Made by a program: the position numbers and the translations under genes. Below the pieces are notes generated by a model that was given only the letters and a program-made list of their open reading frames with translations, searched no databases and was not told the DNA's origin. From assembly GCA_025463105.1 (NCBI GenBank), contig JAOAPW010000438.1, positions 1 to 6,096 on the forward strand: 6,096 nt of DNA, written 5' to 3'. The stretch comes from Candidatus Acidiferrum typicum. Its GTDB lineage: Bacteria > Acidobacteriota > Terriglobia > Acidiferrales > UBA7541. This document shows positions 1-5,647 of this stretch, one piece after another. Each line of letters opens with the position of its first letter. The first letter of the stretch is position 1.

Positions 1-149
1 ATCTGCTGACTCTCCGGAACCGCCGGGGCGACAGTTGCTGCGGCGGCCTCCGTGGGTGTTGTTTGTTGACCGGCATTGCATCCCACCAAAAAAAACGCTG
101 CCACTCCTATCACAAGTGCCGGGACGAATCGCCCATTTCTAATATCCAT
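1..149 (-). CDS. Lipoprotein, N-terminal part only (runs off left edge)
   Basis: An ATG at 149-147 opens a frame that stays open to the window edge (49 codons). The translation begins MDIRNGRFVPALVIGVAAFF and continues into LVGC. This is a type II signal peptide: charged residues (R4, R7), a hydrophobic core (residues 8-22) and a lipobox L21-V22-G23-C24, so Cys24 would be lipidated. The residue after Cys is Asn rather than Asp, which in proteobacterial Lol rules would suggest outer-membrane sorting; whether that rule applies here is inference. The mature start is a Q/T/P/A-rich linker (NAGQQTTPTEAAAATVAPAV), typical of a flexible tether before a folded domain that lies outside the window. There is no strong Shine-Dalgarno; GAAAAC precedes the ATG. 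The function cannot be named from the part present. It lies downstream of 284-874 on the same strand, separated by 134 bp that contain palindromes. Confidence 0.8.
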   Translation of the reverse strand, partial: MDIRNGRFVPALVIGVAAFFLVGCNAGQQTTPTEAAAATVAPAVPESQQ

Positions 150-192
150 AGTTTTCAATTCGACGACCGGCAATATTTTTTTCAGCTCGCTT

Positions 193-270
193 TTGTAGCT
201 CGCCTCTTCAGAGGCGAGGGTTTGCTTGCTAATTTCAAGGAAAATCGCCGCGTCTAAACGCGGGCTACGA
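193..270. repeat. Inverted pair of tagged palindromes between genes
   Basis: Two short hairpin units face each other. On the plus strand TTGTAG (193-198) is followed by a perfect 8-bp stem, CTCGCCTC (199-206) with GAGGCGAG (211-218) around a TTCA loop. On the minus strand TCGTAG (270-265) is followed by a 6-bp stem formed by CCGCGT (248-253) and ACGCGG (258-263) around CTAA. The arms differ in sequence but the layout, tag then palindrome, is the same, and it recurs at 1597-1613, 2276-2300, 5374-5403 and 5425-5466. The pair sits between two co-directional genes, so it might affect mRNA stability or partial termination; that is inference. Such tagged palindromes are, from memory, frequent in acidobacterial intergenic DNA. 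Confidence 0.6.
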
Positions 271-283
271 CACAAAGCAGAAA

Positions 284-874
284 CTACAGGCTTGGAAACG
301 CCAGCGTAATTTCAACCACGCGCCCTGAATCGCGCGCGCACAACACTTCCATCGCCTGAGGCACGTCAGACCCTGCCCAATCAAATTGATAAAACATCAA
401 TTGCAGCTCTTGACCGTTCTTTGCGGCGGGCCCGCTTGAATTCGGCTCGCCATAATAATCGACGACGCGATCCTGCGAATCGCCGATGCGTAAGCCGACT
501 CCTGTCACCCAATTCTTGCCCTCCAGAAAATCCACCCGCTTATCGCTGCATTTGCCTTCTTGAATACCAAGCGTCGTGATTGTGATGCTTTGAATCATGC
601 CCTTGGCATCGAGTTCGAGGCGGATGGAACGCCCCGAGCATTGATCGCGCCATTCCTTGATTCCTGAACCCTGGCTTTCGGCGACCGTCTTCGTTTTGAA
701 CCGCTTTTCCGCCACAGCCAAGCTATCCCGTCCGGGCCGAAGTCCCGCGAGCAATGTCTCATTCACGCGGTGCACGGCGGACTGCGAAGCGGTTGCGGAC
801 GCTTTTTGCGTGGCCACTTGCGCCAAAGCGGTTTGCGTAGCCAGGAGCAGACTAGCGCACAGCCAGGATTTCAT
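284..874 (-). CDS. Secreted protein with duplicated GLRxG motif, function unknown
   Basis: A 196-residue protein beginning at ATG 874 with a clear type I signal peptide, MKSWLCASLLLATQTALA, probably cut before Q19. The frame is open further upstream to a TTG at 928, but that start would put 18 charged residues before the signal peptide, so 874 is preferred. The mature protein has two similar motifs: AGLRPGRDSLAVAEKRF (residues 43-59) and GVGLRIGDSQDRVVDYYGEP (125-144). The pattern, G-L/M-x-x-G, then a short helix with Val, then a YG-P turn, resembles the start of SmpA/BamE- or BLIP-like domains, suggesting a tandem of that fold; this is inference. Three mature cysteines (C79, C109, C179) could form a disulfide in the periplasm. 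The start overlaps the end of the 852-1526 gene by 23 bp with no good Shine-Dalgarno, so translational coupling is likely. No specific function is recognised. Confidence 0.8.
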   Translation of the reverse strand: MKSWLCASLLLATQTALAQVATQKASATASQSAVHRVNETLLAGLRPGRDSLAVAEKRFKTKTVAESQGSGIKEWRDQCSGRSIRLELDAKGMIQSITITTLGIQEGKCSDKRVDFLEGKNWVTGVGLRIGDSQDRVVDYYGEPNSSGPAAKNGQELQLMFYQFDWAGSDVPQAMEVLCARDSGRVVEITLAFPSL

Positions 875-1526
875 CCAAACGCGCTTCAAAATTTTCCTCA
901 CCCTCCGACCACAGGCGGATTTTTTCAACGGGCAGAGCTTCCTCCGCCGAACGCATCCACCCCATCAGCTTCTGGATATTCTCGCGCGTTTTCTCCTGAT
1001 ATTCGCGCAAATTCTGCGGCTGTGACATCCACATGAGAAACCGCGCCTCGTCCGGATGTTCGGGCCGCGCCACTTGCGAAGTTTCTGTCGAAAGCAACCC
1101 GGCGTGGCCGGTAAACAAGTGCTCGAAACCGAGGTGAGCCATAAAATGTCCCGACTCGGCGAATATCCCTTGATCGTATTCCGGCCCAAAGCAGGAAATG
1201 TGGACGCGCTCCGCTTTCTTCTTCCAACTTGCGGACTCCATGTCGCGAATCCACAGGTCCCACAATGCCCCGACCTCGAAGCATACATCACTGGCGACGT
1301 GTTCCCGGGCAAGTTCCACAATATCGGCAGGCGTTATCGCCTGCGAACGCAGATCAAACTCCTCCAGGGGCGACTCCGTTGAATCTACAGCACGGATCAC
1401 CAACTCCGTGAACCCGATTGGACCACTAGCCAGCGGAACGGTGGCGAGGAAATGCTCGAAATGGGAAAGCATGTTGGTCTCGTCGAAATTCCGGACCCAC
1501 AGACTGGCATAAGCACGATTGGGCAT
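852..1526 (-). CDS. Conserved hypothetical cytoplasmic protein (acidobacterial type)
   Basis: A 224-residue soluble protein starting MPNRAYASLWVRNF at ATG 1526. The frame is open 26 codons further (GTG/TTG-type start at 1604), but that stretch looks non-coding and contains a TATAAT box, so 1526 is chosen. There is no signal peptide, no membrane segment and no catalytic signature I can name. Visible features are a tryptophan-rich middle part (W88, W91, W101), a histidine-rich stretch with H127, H131, H136 and H141 on a predicted helix-loop, and a charged C-terminal helix (residues 170-222). The His spacing could bind a metal, but this is not a known motif. From memory, similar proteins of about this length and start are annotated hypothetical in acidobacteria. 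It is first in a probable two-gene unit with the secreted protein at 284-874, with a 23-bp overlap. Confidence 0.8.
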   Translation of the reverse strand: MPNRAYASLWVRNFDETNMLSHFEHFLATVPLASGPIGFTELVIRAVDSTESPLEEFDLRSQAITPADIVELAREHVASDVCFEVGALWDLWIRDMESASWKKKAERVHISCFGPEYDQGIFAESGHFMAHLGFEHLFTGHAGLLSTETSQVARPEHPDEARFLMWMSQPQNLREYQEKTRENIQKLMGWMRSAEEALPVEKIRLWSEGEENFEARLDEILAVR

Positions 1527-1532
1527 TGCGAT

Positions 1533-1538
1533 ATTATA
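1533..1538 (-). promoter_or_regulatory. Putative -10 box directly before the 852-1526 gene
   Basis: The minus strand reads TGTATAAT, giving a perfect TATAAT at 1538-1533. Transcription would begin about seven bases further on, at or next to the A of the ATG at 1526, so the mRNA would be leaderless or nearly so. This agrees with the lack of a Shine-Dalgarno. The -35 position with a 17-bp spacer holds only TTCGGT (1561-1556), a poor match, so the call rests on the -10 box and its position. Confidence 0.4.
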
Positions 1539-1598
1539 CAGGCTTCCGCTGCAGGACCGAAAATCTGTGTATCTCGTTGCGGGTAAGGGTTTGTAAAG

Positions 1599-1674
1599 TA
1601 GCACAGGCTGTGTTCTGTTGAATGTGTTCTGTCGTTATAGTCAAACGTCGGCAGTGTCTCAGTCTGAATTTCGA
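1599..1674 (-). repeat. Intergenic repeat, copy A (inverted relative to copy B)
   Basis: On the minus strand, 1674-1651 matches 21 of 24 bases of 2236-2259 (core ACTGAGACA), and the far end, AGCCTGTGCTA (1609-1599), is identical to 2287-2297. The middle differs in length and sequence (76 bp in total against 62 bp in copy B). The outer end on the plus strand is GTAGCACAGGCTGTG, a collapsed version of the tag-plus-palindrome unit seen elsewhere in the window. The repeat starts 27 bp after the family-typical stop position of the acetyltransferase gene and supplies the stop codon now used by its shifted frame (1661-1659). Confidence 0.7.
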
Positions 1675-2168
1675 GTCCGCCGAGTGATAGCATCCTGTGA
1701 ATCAGGAGTCCCGCAGATCAAGCGACATGAAGATACTGTTGGGTCCGACGCATAGTCGGCGAACGGCGGGCACTCCACGAACCCGTGACTCGCATAGAGC
1801 ACGCGCGCAGGCCGAAAATACTCCCAGGATCCTGTCTCAAGACTGAGGCGCGACATGCCGCGAGCGCGTGCCGTCGCAATGATGTGACGCAATATCGCGC
1901 TTCCATCTCCCCTTCGGCGCAAGGACTGAACCGTGTGCATTGACTTGACTTCACCATGATCGGCCGAGAGGCGCTTCAGCGCGCCGACTCCCAAGAGCGC
2001 TTCATCCTCCCAGATCGTCCAAAAGCTAACGTCGGGGGATTGCAGCCCAGTGAGGTCCAGGGCGTGCGCGCTGCCCGGCGCCGTTTCCCCGCGGGCACTG
2101 GTCAGATGGAAATGCAGGAGATCGACCACGCGCGGGTCGCTAAAGTCGCCTTGGATGATCCGCATCAT
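1659..2168 (-). CDS. GNAT N-acetyltransferase (YsnE-like) with C-terminal frameshift
   Basis: A cytoplasmic acetyl-CoA-dependent N-acyltransferase of the GNAT fold; the substrate is not predictable. The 169-residue product matches my memory of the Bacillus YsnE-type family: SAHALDLTGLQSPDVSFW (residues 33-50), GVGALKRL (60-67), HGEVKSM (71-77), the acetyl-CoA motif RRRGDG (84-89, R/QxxGxG), RLSLETGS (107-114), the ARVLYASHGF helix (121-130) and FADY (136-139). The family normally ends soon after FADYxxDPNSxFM. Here the frame reads DP-TVSSCRL and runs 26 residues of unrelated tail. Adding one base next to 1739-1740 would restore DP-NSIFMSLDLRDS and a TGA at 1704-1702, so a one-base deletion, or a sequencing error, is very likely. 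The intact gene would be 1702-2168. The start is the first of two adjacent ATGs, preceded by GGGGAAAG. The core fold is complete, so activity may survive. The gene stands alone between inverted copies of a repeat. Confidence 0.85.
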   Translation of the reverse strand: MMRIIQGDFSDPRVVDLLHFHLTSARGETAPGSAHALDLTGLQSPDVSFWTIWEDEALLGVGALKRLSADHGEVKSMHTVQSLRRRGDGSAILRHIIATARARGMSRLSLETGSWEYFRPARVLYASHGFVECPPFADYASDPTVSSCRLICGTPDSQDAITRRTRNSD

Positions 2169-2235
2169 GGCAGGCTTTCCCCGGCCAACATAGCGCTAAG
2201 GGCGGCGTCCGGCAACGTCCGCCTTCCACCAATAT

Positions 2236-2297
2236 TCGAAATTTAAACTGAGACAGTGCTCAAACGTCAAAATCACACAGGCCTGAAGCCTGTGCTA
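2236..2297 (+). repeat. Intergenic repeat, copy B (inverted relative to copy A)
   Basis: It begins TCGAAATTTAAACTGAGACA (2236-2255) and ends with a hairpin, CACAGGC (2276-2282) and GCCTGTG (2288-2294), followed by CTA. It matches copy A (1674-1599) at 21 of 24 bases at the inner end and 11 of 11 at the outer end, in the opposite orientation. The last three bases are the stop codon (TAG on the minus strand) of the large PilZ/coiled-coil gene, so the repeat abuts and ends that reading frame. Confidence 0.7.
2273..2294 (-). terminator. Possible terminator hairpin after the PilZ/coiled-coil gene
   Basis: Directly after the TAG stop, the minus strand folds CACAGGC with GCCTGTG (7 bp, TTCAG loop), followed by TGATTTT. 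The stem is short and the T-run is interrupted, so it could be a weak intrinsic terminator or only the palindrome that belongs to repeat copy B. Confidence 0.25.
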
Positions 2298-5024
2298 TTG
2301 TTCGTCAGGCTTGGTTTCGGGGGGCTTCACGGGAGTGGGCGAAGGAGCCGAGACAAAGAGCCCGCTCAGTCGCTGTCGGAGCGTTTCGCCCATTTCAGCG
2401 ATCACTCTGTTGCAAGTGGAGCGGAGTCTCTCTTCGGTTGAATTGGCAAGCTGTCCGATCAGCGTTTCGGACTGCTGATTGAGTTTACTGACCGTCGTGA
2501 GCAGCCAGGAATTCGATGCGTTTTCGAGCCGTTGCTTGTACTCGTCCAGAGCCTGCGCGCCGAACGAGTGTTGCGAATCCCGCAATTGGCGGTCAAGCGT
2601 CTGCGCCTCGATGCGCAGCGTTTCCTGGCCATGTTCGACCTGGGAGGCCAGTTCCTGCTTGCCCTGAGCCAGGCCTAGCTGCGTTTGCTGCGAAAGAACG
2701 CGCTGGAACTCTCCGACCAGCATTCGCGCATCGCTCTCTAATTTCGAACGGACTTGCACCGTGTGCGCCTCGACGCGCGCAGCATTCTGCTCGAGCGCGG
2801 AATTCGCCTTGGCATTGAACTGTTCGAGCTGCTCGCGAGTGATTTGCGAGGAGCGTTCGACGAAAGTCACCGCAGCGGTCTCGCCAGCCTGGGCAATCTG
2901 CAGCGAAGTCCTTTCGGCTACGTCGCGCGCGTTTTCGCCCATTTGGGTCTGCGCGTGTTCCACATAGCTGCGGCTGTAGTGATCGAGTTCGCTGGCAAAC
3001 TGGCTGGAGAGTTCTCCCGCTTTTTCCCGCAGGCCCGTCGTTGCCTGATCCAGGCCTTTCTCCAGGGTCGATTGCATCTGCGTTTGAACTTTCTTCTCGT
3101 ACCAGTCCGCGGATTTGAAGAGCGATTCGAAGGTGGCGTGGGACGTCTCGGTGGCTTTGGCTTCGAGTTCGTTGAACCATTTCGCGGACGCGTTGCGAGC
3201 CGATTCAGCAAACTCCTTCTCGACCTGCGTAAGTATTTCCTTCGAATGCGTTACCGAGTCCTGCACACTGCGCTCGGAGGCTTGCCATAGACGAGTTTGA
3301 TGTTCTTGAAGCGACTTTTCGGCCTGGGCTTGGTCGAACGCAAGCTTGTTCATCAATTCCGTGGCCCGGACGACTTGCGGCGCCAGGCGCTCCTCGAGCT
3401 CGTGTCCCAAACGCTCGATCGTCTGACGTCCCGTGCTCTCAAGAAGGGGCTGCAGACGCTCTGCCAATCCGGCGACAGCGGAATCCGCCTGGCGGTTCAT
3501 CTCCACACCCTGTGCTTCAAGCAGCGCTTCGCCGCGTCGCGCCAGCTCTTGCGATGCCGTCTGGATGATCTGTGCGATTCCTTCCTTGCGCGTTTCGAAT
3601 TGTTCGAGGGACTGCTGCAACTGGGAGATTGTTGCCTGGCCAGTGGCGATTTCGTTGCTGATCGACGCGCGCAGCGTGCCAAGAGTGCCTTCCGCCTCGG
3701 CGGTAACTTGCGAGAACGCGCTGCTGATCATGCCGACTCTTTGATGTAACTGGTCCTCCAGCTGCCGCGCGGAAGCCTCGCTGTTTTGCGCCACTCGGTC
3801 TGCAAATCGGCGCGCCGCGTCATCCAGCGAGGTTTCAATTTTTTCGTTCCACCGGCGGCTGGCGGCGGCGAGGTCAGCTTCGAGCAACCCGCGCCATCCC
3901 GATTCCGCGGTGGACGCTTCAGCGGCGATACGATCGCCGAGGCTCTTTGCGGTTTGTTCCAGTTCGGTGAAGCGCGCTTGCGCTTCGGCGGTACGCTGAT
4001 CCATCAGTTGTTGCCAGCGCTGGAGTTCGCCGGCGGCAGCTACTTCCGAGGATCGTCGCAATTCCTCGATCGCAGCCCGCACTTGGCCTGCATTCGCGCC
4101 CATGTTGCCGCTCAGGCTTTGCAGATTTTCGATCGCGACTTGCAGTTGGCTTTCAATTTTTTGCTCGAAATCCGTCGAGCGCCTTCGTTCCACCTCCACG
4201 AGCTGTGAATCGATTTGCATCCGGGCGTCGGCGAGGAGACGATCCCGTTCGCGCGACCATTCGGCGCGCATCGCGGCCACGCCCTCGGCCCGTTCGCTTT
4301 CCATCCGCTGGATACCTTCGCGCTGCATTCGCTCGATATGAGCGGCAACCGCGGCTTCGACGGATTTTTCCGCGGCGTCCTTCAGCTGAGCTTGTAACGC
4401 GGCAAGCAGCGGGCGGGTTTCCGCGGCAACGGCGCGATTGGCGGTCTCGCGCACCGTATTTTGCACCTGCTGTTTCGCCTCCACCACCAGTCGCGCCACT
4501 TGCCGCGCCATTTGCAGGGAGGGATCACCACCGGGGCTTGGCAATACCCGAACATTGTCTTCCGGAGGTTCAGGCACAGGAGACGCGGATTGCGCTTCAG
4601 TAGCCCATTCAGCGGGAGGCCGGTCCGTTCCGGCACTTTCAGCGGGAGACGGAATCGCGCGGCTGGATCCTGCTTCAGGGAAGGGAAACCAGTCACCAGG
4701 AGGAAAGGCGATACCCCAGACATTGCCGGAAACTTCTAATTCAACGCCGATCTGAAATAACTCGCGAACCGTTCGCGGCCGCTGAATCCAGCTGACGCGC
4801 GCACGCACGATGCGCGGATCCCGCCCAGGTTCGTTGTGGGGCACTTCAAAGGTGACCCACATATTTTTCAATACGTAGTGTTTGGATTGGTAACGGCAGC
4901 CGTGGCAATTGATAATCAGCGTCGAGGTACGCTCTTGAAACGGCCGGCCCAGAGCATCCACACCCGTCACGGTCAGCGGTACGGCTTGCACGATTCGAGT
5001 CGTACGCCGCTTCTGGGACTCCAT
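2295..5024 (-). CDS. PilZ-like domain fused to a very long coiled coil
   Basis: A 909-residue protein from ATG 5024. In-frame TTG/GTG starts at 5069, 5063, 5054 and 5051 are also possible, and none has a convincing Shine-Dalgarno. Residues 5-100 look like a PilZ beta-barrel: RRTTR (6-10) fits the RxxxR c-di-GMP motif. The second motif, usually D/NxSxxG, is degenerate at N39-C40-H41-G42-C43, so nucleotide binding is uncertain. The barrel continues through ARVSWIQRP (75-83) and FQIGVELE (90-97). Residues 117-168 are a Pro/Ser/Glu-rich linker. Residues 170 to about 885 are almost all helical with heptad-like spacing, rich in Q, E, A and R and punctuated by isolated Trp; the tail, SAPSPTPVKPPETKPDEQ, is disordered. 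There is no signal peptide or membrane segment, so it is cytoplasmic, possibly a filament, scaffold or cell-pole/surface-machinery adaptor responding to a second messenger. That role is inference. From memory, similar PilZ N-termini occur in acidobacteria. Confidence 0.85.
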   Translation of the reverse strand: MESQKRRTTRIVQAVPLTVTGVDALGRPFQERTSTLIINCHGCRYQSKHYVLKNMWVTFEVPHNEPGRDPRIVRARVSWIQRPRTVRELFQIGVELEVSGNVWGIAFPPGDWFPFPEAGSSRAIPSPAESAGTDRPPAEWATEAQSASPVPEPPEDNVRVLPSPGGDPSLQMARQVARLVVEAKQQVQNTVRETANRAVAAETRPLLAALQAQLKDAAEKSVEAAVAAHIERMQREGIQRMESERAEGVAAMRAEWSRERDRLLADARMQIDSQLVEVERRRSTDFEQKIESQLQVAIENLQSLSGNMGANAGQVRAAIEELRRSSEVAAAGELQRWQQLMDQRTAEAQARFTELEQTAKSLGDRIAAEASTAESGWRGLLEADLAAASRRWNEKIETSLDDAARRFADRVAQNSEASARQLEDQLHQRVGMISSAFSQVTAEAEGTLGTLRASISNEIATGQATISQLQQSLEQFETRKEGIAQIIQTASQELARRGEALLEAQGVEMNRQADSAVAGLAERLQPLLESTGRQTIERLGHELEERLAPQVVRATELMNKLAFDQAQAEKSLQEHQTRLWQASERSVQDSVTHSKEILTQVEKEFAESARNASAKWFNELEAKATETSHATFESLFKSADWYEKKVQTQMQSTLEKGLDQATTGLREKAGELSSQFASELDHYSRSYVEHAQTQMGENARDVAERTSLQIAQAGETAAVTFVERSSQITREQLEQFNAKANSALEQNAARVEAHTVQVRSKLESDARMLVGEFQRVLSQQTQLGLAQGKQELASQVEHGQETLRIEAQTLDRQLRDSQHSFGAQALDEYKQRLENASNSWLLTTVSKLNQQSETLIGQLANSTEERLRSTCNRVIAEMGETLRQRLSGLFVSAPSPTPVKPPETKPDEQ

Positions 5025-5123
5025 TTCAGGATGAACGTTAGAATCAGGCACCAATGAACCCACGGTCAATTTTTAAGATAACATTGCCGCCGTCAGCGCG
5101 TCGAGGCACAGAAACCAATGTTT

Positions 5124-5202
5124 TCCTAAAGGTTAAGCCCCGATACGCTACCAAGGGCTTGGCCCTCGTGCAAATTCCCACGGGAATATTCTTCCCTTAG
5201 GA
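5124..5202 (-). promoter_or_regulatory. Candidate structured RNA leader of the PilZ/coiled-coil gene
   Basis: The minus-strand transcript could close an outer stem, UCCUAAGG (5202-5195) with CCUUUAGGA (5132-5124, one bulged U). Inside are a hairpin AUUCCC/GGGAAU (5187-5182 with 5179-5174) and a GGGC/GCCC hairpin (5165-5162 with 5158-5155). The latter segment can instead pair as AAGCCC (5160-5155) with GGGCUU (5140-5135). The two pairings exclude each other, as in switching leaders. The 3' end is about 100 bases before the ATG at 5024. I do not recognise it as a named riboswitch class. A structured promoter region, or chance, is possible. Confidence 0.4.
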
Positions 5203-5325
5203 CCACTTTAGCTCTGAGTTAGACAGTCTCTGGGGATGGAGAGGCTGGGCGCCTTCCGCGTGCGGACTGTACTACGAAACCTGCGGAAGGAACAACAAAA
5301 CAAAATAGCAGATAGTAACGCAGTC

Positions 5326-5364
5326 CGGTTGTGGAGCGAACGGAAAGCTCGGTTCTGGAGCGAA
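5326..5364 (+). repeat. Short direct repeat, 24-bp period
   Basis: CGGTTGTGGAGCGAA (5326-5340) and CGGTTCTGGAGCGAA (5350-5364) are identical at 14 of 15 bases and start 24 bp apart. This could be a small local duplication or paired protein-binding sites; nothing nearby decides it. Confidence 0.45.
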
Positions 5365-5373
5365 TGCAAACAT

Positions 5374-5466
5374 GCCCGCCCCAACTGCGGGCGGCCTCTA
5401 CAACTGCCCCGAACCAGGATGGTCTTGTAGGGGCCACTCCGTCCCGCGTTTTTCGGGACGGAGTGG
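5374..5466. repeat. Inverted pair of tagged palindromes, including a 13-bp perfect stem
   Basis: On the plus strand TTGTAG (5425-5430) is followed by a perfect 13-bp stem, CCACTCCGTCCCG (5434-5446) with CGGGACGGAGTGG (5454-5466), loop CGTTTTT. On the minus strand TTGTAG (5403-5398) is followed by a 6-bp stem, GCCCGC/GCGGGC (5374-5379 with 5387-5392). The tags are on the inside of this pair, whereas in the 193-270 pair they are on the outside. The stem sequences are unrelated between units, so the conserved part is the tag and the ability to fold. Confidence 0.65.
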
Positions 5467-5647
5467 GCAGTCTACTGTTCAAACTAGTCGCTGCCAGACA
5501 GCGACCAGCATGTTGGTTCGTGTCGGCGCCAGGAGTCCCGGAGGGACGAAACAACGTAGCCCAGCGCGGGAACGGTGGGAACAGCGTTCACGAACGCCCG
5601 GAGAGCCGCGGCAGGGGTGACACAAGGTTTTCAGTCATATAAGAAAT

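Larger units (their letters stand above)
5203..5647. other. Non-coding, palindrome-rich intergenic region
   Basis: About 445 bp with no convincing gene. The open frames here (for example minus 5554-5219 and plus 5331-5642) have no recognisable protein features and run across hairpins. Besides the entries at 5326-5364 and 5374-5466, it holds three more palindromes: GTCGCTG/CAGCGAC (5487-5493 with 5499-5505), GTCCC/GGGAC (5535-5539 with 5543-5547) and GCGTTC/GAACGC (5584-5589 with 5592-5597). The stretch around 5531-5562 (AGTCCCGGAGGGACGAA, then GTAGCCC) resembles, from memory, a second widespread intergenic repeat type of acidobacteria and planctomycetes. No hairpin is followed by a clean T-run, so no intrinsic terminator for arsR is evident. 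Confidence 0.6.

Noticed and set aside
63..257. A 64-codon plus-strand frame opposite the lipoprotein start
   Set aside because: It runs through the signal peptide coding region and the palindrome pair; the antisense lipobox protein explains the sequence better.
2593..3180. Long open frame on the minus strand inside the large gene, in another frame
   Set aside because: Arg/Ala-rich translation with no domain pattern, fully inside a well-supported coding frame; a composition shadow.
2754..4208. Several open plus-strand frames antisense to the large gene (2754-3290, 3297-3749, 3786-4208)
   Set aside because: They mirror the codon bias of the coiled-coil gene; no start signals and no recognisable protein features.
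5064..5069. TTGACC as a -35 box for the large gene
   Set aside because: At 17-18 bp spacing the -10 is only TGATTC or GATTCT; too weak, and the same bases may be a TTG start codon.
5164..5186. Sigma-54-like promoter (TGGGAATTTGCA on the minus strand)
   Set aside because: Only six bases separate GG and GC; the sigma-54 -24/-12 elements need ten.
193..5597. CRISPR-like array among the repeats
   Set aside because: Units differ in sequence and orientation and lack regular spacers; no cas genes in the window.
5219..5642. Open frames of about 100 codons in both directions in the region upstream of the large gene
   Set aside because: They cross multiple palindromes and encode low-complexity Arg/Pro/Gly sequence without signal peptides or motifs.
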